This document shows positions 51,779 through 59,548 of a stretch of 64,000 nucleotides of DNA, piece by piece. The notes under the pieces are model-generated. The model made no database searches, had not been told where the DNA came from, and saw nothing but the letters and a program-made list of their open reading frames with translations. Numbering within the stretch: position 1 is the first letter of the stretch; the number at the start of each line of letters is the position of its first letter. The stretch covers positions 73,940 to 137,939 of the forward strand of contig CAYTUK010000007.1 of NCBI GenBank assembly GCA_964441285.1, in the 5' to 3' direction. The stretch comes from S010-25 sp964441285 (GTDB taxonomy: Bacteria; Pseudomonadota; Gammaproteobacteria; SZUA-229). Position numbers and translations under genes: made by a program.

Positions 51779-53035
51779 ATGCAATATCCAGATGTAGAAC
51801 AGAAACTCGCCGCCGCCAGAACACGTTTAATTCTGGACAAGCCATTTCTTGGCGCGCTGGTGTTACGTTTGCCGTTGGTGGAAGGGGACCCGAAATGGTG
51901 TGAAAGCACCTTCAGTGACGGTAAAATTTTTTATTTTAATCGTGATTATATTGCAGCACTCAATACCGAGCAAACCCAGTTTGCGTTGTCACATGAAGCT
52001 TTACATTGTGCGCTATCACATTTTCACCGGCGTGGTCACCGGGTAAAACACCGCTGGGATCTCGCCTGTGATTACGCCATTAATCCCTTGCTGATAAAAG
52101 ATGGCTTAAAACCGACACTGGATGCCCTTTACCTGCGTGAATACGAAGGCATGACCGCTGAAGAAATTTACCCCTGCCTGGAAGATAACGATAATGGCGG
52201 TGAGCGTGATCTGGAAGATGAGAGAAAAGCGGATGATAGCGGCAATGGTGATAATAATGCGCAACAGTCAAAGCAGGAAAATAGTGGCGGTAAAGGCGAG
52301 GAGAACCACGACATAAATGAGGCTCAGGGTCAGCAGGACGATTCTATTGATAATAGCGGCAGAGACGGGCAGGCACAACAACCTGCTGCGCTGTCAGCGC
52401 AGGAAGAAGATAATTTAAGCCTGCAATGGGAGCAACGTCTGGCTGGTGCAGCGCAACAGGCATTACAGTCGGGCAAACTGGAAGGCGAGATGGCGCGTAT
52501 GGTTGATCATCTGCTACAGCCTAAACTGCCCTGGCGAATGTTACTGGCGCGCTATATGTCAGCCACTGCCCGTGAAGACTACAGCTATACCCGGCCCTCC
52601 ACACGACGTGGTGATCCGGCAATTTATCCGAGTATGCGCAGTAATGAAACGCACATTGTGGTTGCGGTGGATACCAGTGGTTCCATTGCTGCGGCAGAAA
52701 TACAGCAGTTTATTTCTGAAATTAATGCCATAAAAAGCCAGGTGCGAGCCAGTGTAACCTTGCTTACCTGTGATTCAAAATTGAACTATGATTGTCCCTG
52801 GCAGTTTGAAGCCTGGGATACTTTTCAATTTGATATTGAAATTCGCGGCGGTGGAGGCACTAATTTTAAGCCGGTGTTTGAATGGGTTGATACGCAGGAT
52901 CAGATGCCCGATCTGCTGGTATATTTTACTGATGCCGAGGGAGTTTTTCCTGAAGTTGAACCCAATTTTCCAGTAAACTGGTTGGTGAAAGGTAAGGCGA
53001 AAGTACCCTTTGGTATCAGAATTCAGTTAAATTAG
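51779..53035 (+). CDS. VWA-like/putative metallopeptidase domain protein, MoxR partner
   Basis: A 418-residue protein. Its N-terminal DUF2201-like metallopeptidase domain has an HExxH (SHEALHCALSHFHRRGH, His72-Glu73-His76). A disordered Gln/Asp/Asn-rich linker (about 145-215) follows, then a C-terminal VWA-like domain with the metal-binding VAVDTSGSI and GGGGTNFKPVFEW. Pairing with the MoxR ATPase immediately upstream is the usual arrangement. Probably acts in enzyme maturation. Confidence 0.9.
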   Translation: MQYPDVEQKLAAARTRLILDKPFLGALVLRLPLVEGDPKWCESTFSDGKIFYFNRDYIAALNTEQTQFALSHEALHCALSHFHRRGHRVKHRWDLACDYAINPLLIKDGLKPTLDALYLREYEGMTAEEIYPCLEDNDNGGERDLEDERKADDSGNGDNNAQQSKQENSGGKGEENHDINEAQGQQDDSIDNSGRDGQAQQPAALSAQEEDNLSLQWEQRLAGAAQQALQSGKLEGEMARMVDHLLQPKLPWRMLLARYMSATAREDYSYTRPSTRRGDPAIYPSMRSNETHIVVAVDTSGSIAAAEIQQFISEINAIKSQVRASVTLLTCDSKLNYDCPWQFEAWDTFQFDIEIRGGGGTNFKPVFEWVDTQDQMPDLLVYFTDAEGVFPEVEPNFPVNWLVKGKAKVPFGIRIQLN

Positions 53036-53058
53036 AAAATGATAAACAGACTTTTTTA

Positions 53059-54168
53059 GTGACTCTCTCGGCAGAAGATAATTTACGGCTTAATGTGCTG
53101 CTTATGCAGACACTTTATGCTGTGCGTATTGATGAATCAAAAATGGTTGTTTATGCCTTAACGGCAAAAGGTGAAGCAAAAATACCGCTAAATGCCACGG
53201 GTAAAGATGAGAGCTATATAAAAGAAGTAAAAGCATTGTTTAGTACGCACGTTATAGGTTCAGCAGGTGGATACCCCGTGTTTCTTAAACGCTGGGCACG
53301 GATGGGGCAGGCACGGGACGAAAGCCTGGCGCAAATGCTGTTGCTGGGTGAACCCGAGGCAGTGATCGCAACTGTACATGCAAAAGGCTTGACCGATGAA
53401 TTGGCAGCGCGTGCCTGGTGGATTATGCCAACAGCAGAGAATGCACGTTGTATGCTGGCAAGGCAGGCCGTTGTTGAGGGTGAAACCGGCAGGGTACTGG
53501 CGAATTTTTTAATGGAATTTTTGCCTTTTGAAGAAGCGCAGAAAGATATGATCGAATCGGTGCGCCTGGTGTTACAGCCCGGCTTAATCAGTGCCACAGA
53601 AAAAGAGAAACTTTGGGCTAAAGCAAAAACTAAACGCAGTTTTTATGTTGGTTTCTTACATGCCTGTGCGGATCATTTACCCATAGACACTACCGCTCAT
53701 GATTTGCATGTGCGAGCGGAAAAAACACTTTTATCGCTGGGGGAAAACAATAACCCTGCGCGACTGTTACTGAAAATATTGAGTGCATCGGGCCAGGCAT
53801 TTTTGCAAACTGTTGAAGAGGCATTAGAAAAACCCAATAATCAGGATGTCGTGATTTCTTTATTGGATGCAATTGCACGTTATTTTAAAGATATTGTACC
53901 GGAAGTGTTTACCGTCGATGATATGGGGGCCATCTGTAAAGAATCAGAATTAATGTGCTGTGGTGATAATTCTGCACTACGCTCTGTAATCACCGCGATG
54001 CCTGAAGCACAGCCGTATTTGCAGTCGATGATGGTACTGGCCTGCCTTAATGTGAAACTGCTCAATCCAATTTTTGCGCGGACTGATGCAATTGGTACGC
54101 TAATGCGTAAAAAAATTAAGCCAATTACAGATCGAGTGTCGGCACAACTTAATCAATTACAAAACTGA
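53059..54168 (+). CDS. dsrS: Probable DsrS, conserved cytoplasmic sulfur-oxidation protein
   Basis: A 369-residue soluble protein of about 41 kDa, like DsrS of Allochromatium. The N-terminus (EDNLRLNVLLMQTLYAVRID, GSAGGYPVFLKRWARMGQ, LLLGEPEAVI, GLTDELAARAWWIMPTAENAR) matches my memory of DsrS sequences. DsrS affects expression or stability of the dsr system and has no defined biochemical activity. Normally it ends the dsr cluster after dsrR. Here it is 23 kb away, with MoxR and VWA genes. The start is GTG 53059, no good ribosome site is seen, and the N-terminus may begin slightly later. Confidence 0.62.
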   Translation: MTLSAEDNLRLNVLLMQTLYAVRIDESKMVVYALTAKGEAKIPLNATGKDESYIKEVKALFSTHVIGSAGGYPVFLKRWARMGQARDESLAQMLLLGEPEAVIATVHAKGLTDELAARAWWIMPTAENARCMLARQAVVEGETGRVLANFLMEFLPFEEAQKDMIESVRLVLQPGLISATEKEKLWAKAKTKRSFYVGFLHACADHLPIDTTAHDLHVRAEKTLLSLGENNNPARLLLKILSASGQAFLQTVEEALEKPNNQDVVISLLDAIARYFKDIVPEVFTVDDMGAICKESELMCCGDNSALRSVITAMPEAQPYLQSMMVLACLNVKLLNPIFARTDAIGTLMRKKIKPITDRVSAQLNQLQN

Positions 54169-54174
54169 TTAGCG

Positions 54175-54717
54175 ATGCGCTTTGATAAAGTTCTGGTTGG
54201 TCTTGAAGTACAGCTACATGAGGATTTGCTTAGTCGCCATTTGCCTGGTTCAGCCAATATTATTGGTCAAACACTGGCACAAATGGCTGATCAATATGTG
54301 CGTCAAAATAAAACGGGTTATTATCCGGCAATCGATTTTTTTAAAACATTGCCATCAATGGATAAAGGTGTTTTTGAGTCTGCTAACCAGCTTGCCTGGC
54401 TGGCATCAAAATTAGTGCGTGAAACGATACAGAAAAAGTTGCGCCCGTTATTTGCATCGGTTCATTTCCAGTCAGTACAGACGCTGGCTTTTGCATTGCC
54501 AAGGGTGCGTCCAAATCAGGCTGATTGCATCGAACAACTGGCAAAACATTACACACCAGACACGGTTAAAGTTGAATTAGTGCTTACTTTAATGCGGCGT
54601 GATAGTGCGATAAAAGATGACCGGGTAGAATCTTATACCAGAAAAATGCTGTTCCGCTGGTTGAGGCCGTCTTTTGCAACCGTTGTGATAACAAATTCAA
54701 AAATTTTGCAAAATTAA
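54175..54717 (+). CDS. Uncharacterised protein downstream of dsrS
   Basis: A 180-residue soluble protein (RFDKVLVGLEVQLHEDLLSR, FFKTLPSMDKGVFESANQL, LRPLFASVHFQSVQTLAF). The start is 6 bp after the dsrS stop, so the two are coupled. No recognised family; possibly a DsrS-associated protein. Confidence 0.66.
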   Translation: MRFDKVLVGLEVQLHEDLLSRHLPGSANIIGQTLAQMADQYVRQNKTGYYPAIDFFKTLPSMDKGVFESANQLAWLASKLVRETIQKKLRPLFASVHFQSVQTLAFALPRVRPNQADCIEQLAKHYTPDTVKVELVLTLMRRDSAIKDDRVESYTRKMLFRWLRPSFATVVITNSKILQN

Positions 54718-54752
54718 CGGTAATGTTTTTGCCATTCAGAGGTAAAAATTAT

Positions 54753-55094
54753 TTACAGCAGTGTCTGGTACTCGTCTGCCTTAAAACCGACTAATACGGT
54801 CTTCCCATTTTCAAGTATGGGGCGTTTGATGATGCTTGGACTGTCTAACATAATTTGTATTGATGTGGTTGCGTTGATACTGTTTTTTACCTCATCTGGC
54901 AGTTTTCGCCAGGTGGTTCCACGTTTGTTTAATACATTTTCCCAACCAGATTTTTTCACCCATTTTTCCAGATTGCTTTTTGGTACGCCCTGTTTTTTAT
55001 AATCATGAAATTCATAATTCAGGTTATTTTTTTCCAGCCACTTACGCGCTTTTTTCATGGTATCGCAGTTTGGTATGCCGTATATTTTAATCAT
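54753..55094 (-). CDS. ArsC/Spx-family thioredoxin-fold protein (YffB-like)
   Basis: A 113-residue protein with the N-terminal MIKIYGIPNCDTMKKARKWL (single Cys), then LEKWVKKSGWENVLNKRGTTWR and IKRPILENG, the hallmarks of ArsC/Spx/YffB. The start ATG lies just after the dapD stop (TAGGATG), so it is coupled to dapD; the longer ORF would extend into dapD. As with many YffB members it is probably not an arsenate reductase. Confidence 0.9.
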   Translation of the reverse strand: MIKIYGIPNCDTMKKARKWLEKNNLNYEFHDYKKQGVPKSNLEKWVKKSGWENVLNKRGTTWRKLPDEVKNSINATTSIQIMLDSPSIIKRPILENGKTVLVGFKADEYQTLL

Positions 55095-55095
55095 C

Positions 55096-55920
55096 CTAAT
55101 CAATATCTCGTAGCAGTTCATTCAGCCCAACTTTACCGCGAGTTTTTTCATCAACCTGTTTTACAATAACTGCACAATACAAACTGTATGCCCCATCTTT
55201 GGATGGCAGGTTGCCCGATACTACGACCGAGCCAGCAGGGATGCGACCGTATGAAATTTCGCCCGTTTCACGGTTATAGATTTTGGTGCTCTGACTAATA
55301 TAAACACCCATTGAAATGACTGCGCCTGCTTCGACGATAACGCCTTCAACAATTTCAGAGCGGGCACCGATAAAACAGTTATCTTCAATAATGGTCGGGG
55401 CGGCCTGTAACGGTTCCAGTACCCCGCCAATACCGACACCACCGGACAGATGAACATTTTTACCAATTTGAGCACAGGAGCCAACCGTTGCCCAGGTATC
55501 AACCATCGTGCCGGTATCAACATAAGCACCAATGTTAACGTAGGACGGCATTAATACAACGCTGGGTGCAATATAACAACCAAAACGCGCCGTGGCCGGT
55601 GGCACAACACGTACTCCTGAGTCACGAAATTCACGGGTATTCAGGTCGGCAAATTTTGAATTAACTTTGTCGTAGTAATTAGTAAAGCCGCCTTTGATAA
55701 ATTCGTTATCGTTAATGCGAAATGAGAGTAGAACCGCTTTTTTTAGCCATTCATTGACTACCCAGTTACCGTCTATTTTTTCAGCAACACGTTGTTTACC
55801 GCAATCGAGCATACTAATCGCTTCATTAACGGCGTCAGAGATATGCGTTTCAACATTGCGTGGGGTAATGTTTGCACGACGCTCGAAGGCTTCTTCGATG
55901 ATGTTTTGTAAATCAGACAT
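55096..55920 (-). CDS. dapD: 2,3,4,5-tetrahydropyridine-2,6-dicarboxylate N-succinyltransferase
   Basis: Lysine/diaminopimelate pathway enzyme that succinylates tetrahydrodipicolinate. 274 residues with a left-handed beta-helix of hexapeptide repeats (VVLMPSYVNIGAYVDTGTMV, GVGIGGVLEPLQAAP, CFIGARSEIVEGVIVEAGAV) and a family-typical C-terminal YCAVIVKQVDEKTR. It follows dapC by 30 bp. Confidence 0.96.
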   Translation of the reverse strand: MSDLQNIIEEAFERRANITPRNVETHISDAVNEAISMLDCGKQRVAEKIDGNWVVNEWLKKAVLLSFRINDNEFIKGGFTNYYDKVNSKFADLNTREFRDSGVRVVPPATARFGCYIAPSVVLMPSYVNIGAYVDTGTMVDTWATVGSCAQIGKNVHLSGGVGIGGVLEPLQAAPTIIEDNCFIGARSEIVEGVIVEAGAVISMGVYISQSTKIYNRETGEISYGRIPAGSVVVSGNLPSKDGAYSLYCAVIVKQVDEKTRGKVGLNELLRDID

Positions 55921-55950
55921 AGGGTGTTCTCCAGAATAAATTTATATTTA

Positions 55951-57162
55951 TTATTTTAAAGTTTGTAGATAGTGTTTAATTCGACTGGCCGCCGTGATGC
56001 ATTCATCTAACGGTGCAACCAGAGCGATGCGTACATGGTTGTGACCGGGATTGTTATTATTACTATTGCGCGACAGATAGCTGCCGGGTAATACAGTGAC
56101 GTTTTGTGTGGCATAAAGTTCATATGCAAACTGGATGTCATCAAAGGATGTTTTTAGCCATAGATAAAACCCGGCATCTGGGCGTTTAAGTGTAATAACA
56201 GGTTCCAGAATTTCAATTACCGCATCAAATTTTTGTCGATAAGACTGGCGATTTTTAACCACATGGTCTTCATCATTCCAGGCAGCAATGCTGGCTCGTT
56301 GACTTGGTGGAGACATTGCACAGCCGTGATAGGTGCGGTATAACAAAAAAGTTTTTATTAACTCGGCATCGCCAGCAACAAATCCGGAACGCAGGCCTGG
56401 CAGGTTGGAGCGTTTTGACAGACTGTGAAAAACTATGCAGTTTTTATAGTTGTTAATTTTGGTATTGTTGGCGACCTGCAATAATCCGACAGGCGGCTGG
56501 CTTTCATCGGAATAAATTTCTGAGTAACATTCATCGGAAGCGATGATAAAGTTGAATTTTTCAGATAGTTCAATTAACCTTATTAAGGTTTGTTCGGTGA
56601 TAACACTGCCTGTCGGATTACTCGGAGAACAGATATAGATAATTTGGCAGCGTTGCCAGGTTTCATCACTGATTGCTTCAAAGTCGGGTAGATAATCTGT
56701 TTCACTGGCGATTGGGTAATAAAAAGCTTCAGCACCAGCAAGCAGAACTGCGCCTTCATAAATCTGATAAAACGGGTTGGGCATCAGTACCAGGGGTTTT
56801 CCTGCTCCGCTTATTATATTTCGATCAACAAAACATTGTGCGAAAGCAAACAGTGCTTCGCGGGTGCCATTAACTGGAATGATATGTTTGTCTGCATGAA
56901 TACTGTTTACGACCAGGTTAAATCGGCGGGTTAGCCAGTTGGCAATGGCTTTACGTAATTCATCGATACCTTTGGTGAGTGGATAGCGATTATATAAATC
57001 CAGATTATCTTTTAATGCATCAAGGACAATCGCCGGTGCATTATGTTTGGGCTCGCCAATGGAGAGTGCGATATGCCCTGTCACTGCCGGTGTGCAACCG
57101 GCCTTGAGTGCAGCGAGTTTTTCAAACGGATAAGGGTGTAGTTTTTTCAGGTCCGGGTTCAT
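55951..57162 (-). CDS. dapC: Succinyldiaminopimelate aminotransferase
   Basis: PLP-dependent fold-type I aminotransferase of 403 residues acting just after DapD in lysine/peptidoglycan synthesis. PLP-site features: SLSKRSNLPGLRSGFVAGD (Lys in LSKRSN), ICSPSNPTGSVI, and IASDECYSEIY. The start MNPDLKKLHPYPFEKLAALK is typical of DapC. First gene of a dapC-dapD-arsC-like unit. Confidence 0.94.
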   Translation of the reverse strand: MNPDLKKLHPYPFEKLAALKAGCTPAVTGHIALSIGEPKHNAPAIVLDALKDNLDLYNRYPLTKGIDELRKAIANWLTRRFNLVVNSIHADKHIIPVNGTREALFAFAQCFVDRNIISGAGKPLVLMPNPFYQIYEGAVLLAGAEAFYYPIASETDYLPDFEAISDETWQRCQIIYICSPSNPTGSVITEQTLIRLIELSEKFNFIIASDECYSEIYSDESQPPVGLLQVANNTKINNYKNCIVFHSLSKRSNLPGLRSGFVAGDAELIKTFLLYRTYHGCAMSPPSQRASIAAWNDEDHVVKNRQSYRQKFDAVIEILEPVITLKRPDAGFYLWLKTSFDDIQFAYELYATQNVTVLPGSYLSRNSNNNNPGHNHVRIALVAPLDECITAASRIKHYLQTLK

Positions 57163-57343
57163 GGGTTTTAAATGCGGGTAGTCCAGTTAGATGCTGTACC
57201 TGTTAGAATATAATAACTCACTTGCCTAGTTCACTCACAGTGGTTGAGGAGTGTGTGCTTCACTGGCAGTGGTGCCGTAAAATCACAAAATTTCAAGGTC
57301 GCATAGTATAAGCTATTTAGATGTTTAGTTCAGGAGAATCAGC

Positions 57344-57751
57344 GTGAGTGAAAAGGCCATTATTGGTATAGATCACAGCAGTATGGTGGTCGCGAATACG
57401 GAAAAAGCGCTTGAATTCTACGTGAACCTGCTGGGGCTTGAAGTGGATTCGCATCGCCCTGAGCTGGATTACCTCGGCGTATGGCTGAATGTTGGTGCGT
57501 TGCAAATTCATCTACTGGAAGTGCCTAATCCCGACCCGGTCGAAAATCGGCCACAACAGGGTGGGCGTGATCGTCATCTGGCGTTGCAAGTAAGAAGTTT
57601 GGATGAAATGATGAAACGGCTTGAGCAGGCAGGCATCAGCTATAGCGTCAGTCAATCAGGGCGTAAGGCCCTGTTTTGCCGGGACTGTGATGGCAATGCC
57701 ATTGAACTGATAGAAAAATCCTGCTTCGATAATCAGAGCACCGATCAATAA
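57344..57751 (+). CDS. VOC-superfamily (glyoxalase/dioxygenase fold) protein
   Basis: A 135-residue VOC protein: IDHSSMVVANTEKALEFYVN, LQIHLLEVPNPDP, RHLALQVRSLDEM and FCRDCDGNAIELIE. Metal ligands are compatible with His/Glu, as in glyoxalase I-like proteins, but the substrate is unknown. Confidence 0.88.
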   Translation: MSEKAIIGIDHSSMVVANTEKALEFYVNLLGLEVDSHRPELDYLGVWLNVGALQIHLLEVPNPDPVENRPQQGGRDRHLALQVRSLDEMMKRLEQAGISYSVSQSGRKALFCRDCDGNAIELIEKSCFDNQSTDQ

Positions 57752-57936
57752 AATTCTGTAGATGATCTGTTTCTATGCGTATTTTGCTACGAACCTCTTC
57801 AGGCCGTTTTATGCGTCTATTCGTTAATGTAGCAAATAATCCCGCTTTCCTGCACTTTGCCACTATCTGATCACTTTTTTCTATGTGATAATTACCGCTT
57901 TCGAACACTACTGAATCACCATGAGAGGAGTTTTTA

Positions 57937-58974
57937 ATGGACGACAATCGTAAGAAAGCGCTGGCTGCTGCTTTATCTCAAATTGAACGCCAGTTTGGCA
58001 AAGGCTCGGTGATGCGCATGGGTGATGACGGTGCGATGCCAAATATTGAGGTCATTTCTACCGGTTCTTTGGGGCTGGATATTGCTTTGGGCATTGGTGG
58101 TTTACCCAAAGGCCGTGTGGTTGAAATTTATGGGCCGGAGTCGTCGGGTAAAACCACATTAACCTTACATGTTATCGCTGAAATGCAGAAAGCAGGTGGT
58201 GTTGCAGCCTTTGTGGATGCCGAGCACGCGCTGGACCCTGAATATGCTGGAAAGCTGGGTGTGGATATTGATGAGTTACTGGTTTCACAGCCCGATACCG
58301 GCGAACAGGCATTAGAAATAACCGATATGCTGGTGCGTTCAGGTGCCGTTGATATTGTGGTAATCGATTCGGTTGCGGCATTAACACCCAAAGCAGAAAT
58401 TGAAGGCGACATGGGTGATTCTCATATGGGTTTGCAGGCGCGTTTGATGTCGCAGGCATTACGTAAACTTACCGGCAATATCAAACGTTCCAATACACTG
58501 GTGGTATTTATTAACCAGATTCGAATGAAAATTGGCGTTATGTTTGGTAACCCTGAAACGACCACGGGTGGTAATGCGCTTAAATTTTATGCGTCAGTGC
58601 GGCTGGATATTCGCCGCATTGGTGCCATCAAGAAAGGCGACGAAATTGTGGGTAATGAAACCAAAGTGAAAGTGGTGAAAAATAAAGTTTCCCCACCTTT
58701 CAAGCTGGCGCATTTTGAAATTCTCTATGGTGAAGGCATTTCGCGTGAAGGCGAATTAATTGATATGGGTGTTGAACACAAGCTAATTGAAAAAGCTGGT
58801 GCCTGGTACAGCTATCAGGGTGACAAGATTGGACAGGGCAAAGAAAAAGTACGTACTTTCCTTAAAGAAAACCCCGATATCGCTGACAATATTGAACAAA
58901 TATTACGCGATAAATTATTGAAAAAATCGGGTGCGGCGGAAGTTAAGCCGGAGGGTGTGCTGGAACAGGCCTGA
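57937..58974 (+). CDS. recA: Recombinase RecA
   Basis: 345-residue DNA-strand-exchange recombinase. Walker A GPESSGKTTL, Walker B VVIDSVAALTP, the L2-adjacent FINQIRMKIGVMFGNPETT, and an acidic C-terminus. GAGAGGAG precedes the ATG. It sits upstream of recX. No clear LexA box of the CTG-N10-CAG type was found in its upstream 185 bp. Confidence 0.98.
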   Translation: MDDNRKKALAAALSQIERQFGKGSVMRMGDDGAMPNIEVISTGSLGLDIALGIGGLPKGRVVEIYGPESSGKTTLTLHVIAEMQKAGGVAAFVDAEHALDPEYAGKLGVDIDELLVSQPDTGEQALEITDMLVRSGAVDIVVIDSVAALTPKAEIEGDMGDSHMGLQARLMSQALRKLTGNIKRSNTLVVFINQIRMKIGVMFGNPETTTGGNALKFYASVRLDIRRIGAIKKGDEIVGNETKVKVVKNKVSPPFKLAHFEILYGEGISREGELIDMGVEHKLIEKAGAWYSYQGDKIGQGKEKVRTFLKENPDIADNIEQILRDKLLKKSGAAEVKPEGVLEQA

Positions 58975-59033
58975 GTTTTGACGGCTTCTATTTGATTAAT
59001 ATGATTTCTTTTTGCTGCGACCCGTTTGTCTAA

Positions 59034-59459
59034 ATGCGCGCGAAAGCAGTTGCGGTGCGCTTATTGGCAAGACGCGAGCACTCCGCATACGAAATAACTC
59101 AGAAACTGGCCATGCGCGAGTTTGAGCCAGATGAAATCGCGCAAACGGTTGCCGAGTTGAAACAGGGTGGCTGGTTATCTGATGAGCGTTTTGCCGAGGC
59201 CTATATTCGTCTGCGCCGCATGAAAGGTTTCGGGCCGATACGAATAAAAGTGGAATTGCAGGAGCGTGGTGTTGATGCAGGCATCGTCGAACAGCGGCTA
59301 AATCGAAACAGTGATGAATGGTTTAAGACCCTGCAACAGCAATATGAGAAAAAGTATCGCAATAAGGCCATGACCGATTATGCTGAGAAAACAAAACGTA
59401 TTCGTTTTCTACAGTATCGCGGCTTTGATCTGGATGTGATTCACCACCTTCTAAACTAA
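59034..59459 (+). CDS. recX: RecA regulator RecX
   Basis: 141 residues of RecX type: LLARREHSAYEITQKLAM, LKQGGWLSDERFAEAYIRLR, GFGPIRIKVELQERG, and FLQYRGFDLDVIHHLL. Modulates RecA filament activity. It is short for the family but complete. It lies 59 bp downstream of recA, as usual. Confidence 0.95.
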   Translation: MRAKAVAVRLLARREHSAYEITQKLAMREFEPDEIAQTVAELKQGGWLSDERFAEAYIRLRRMKGFGPIRIKVELQERGVDAGIVEQRLNRNSDEWFKTLQQQYEKKYRNKAMTDYAEKTKRIRFLQYRGFDLDVIHHLLN

Positions 59460-59548
59460 ATTTATTTATCGTTACCGCATGTAACTTCAATGGATTAATA
59501 CATATAGATAACAATAATATATACAACATAATTAATGTAAAAAATACT

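Noticed and set aside
57752..57936. LexA (SOS) box upstream of recA
   Set aside because: No convincing CTGT-N8-ACAG sequence found in the gap.
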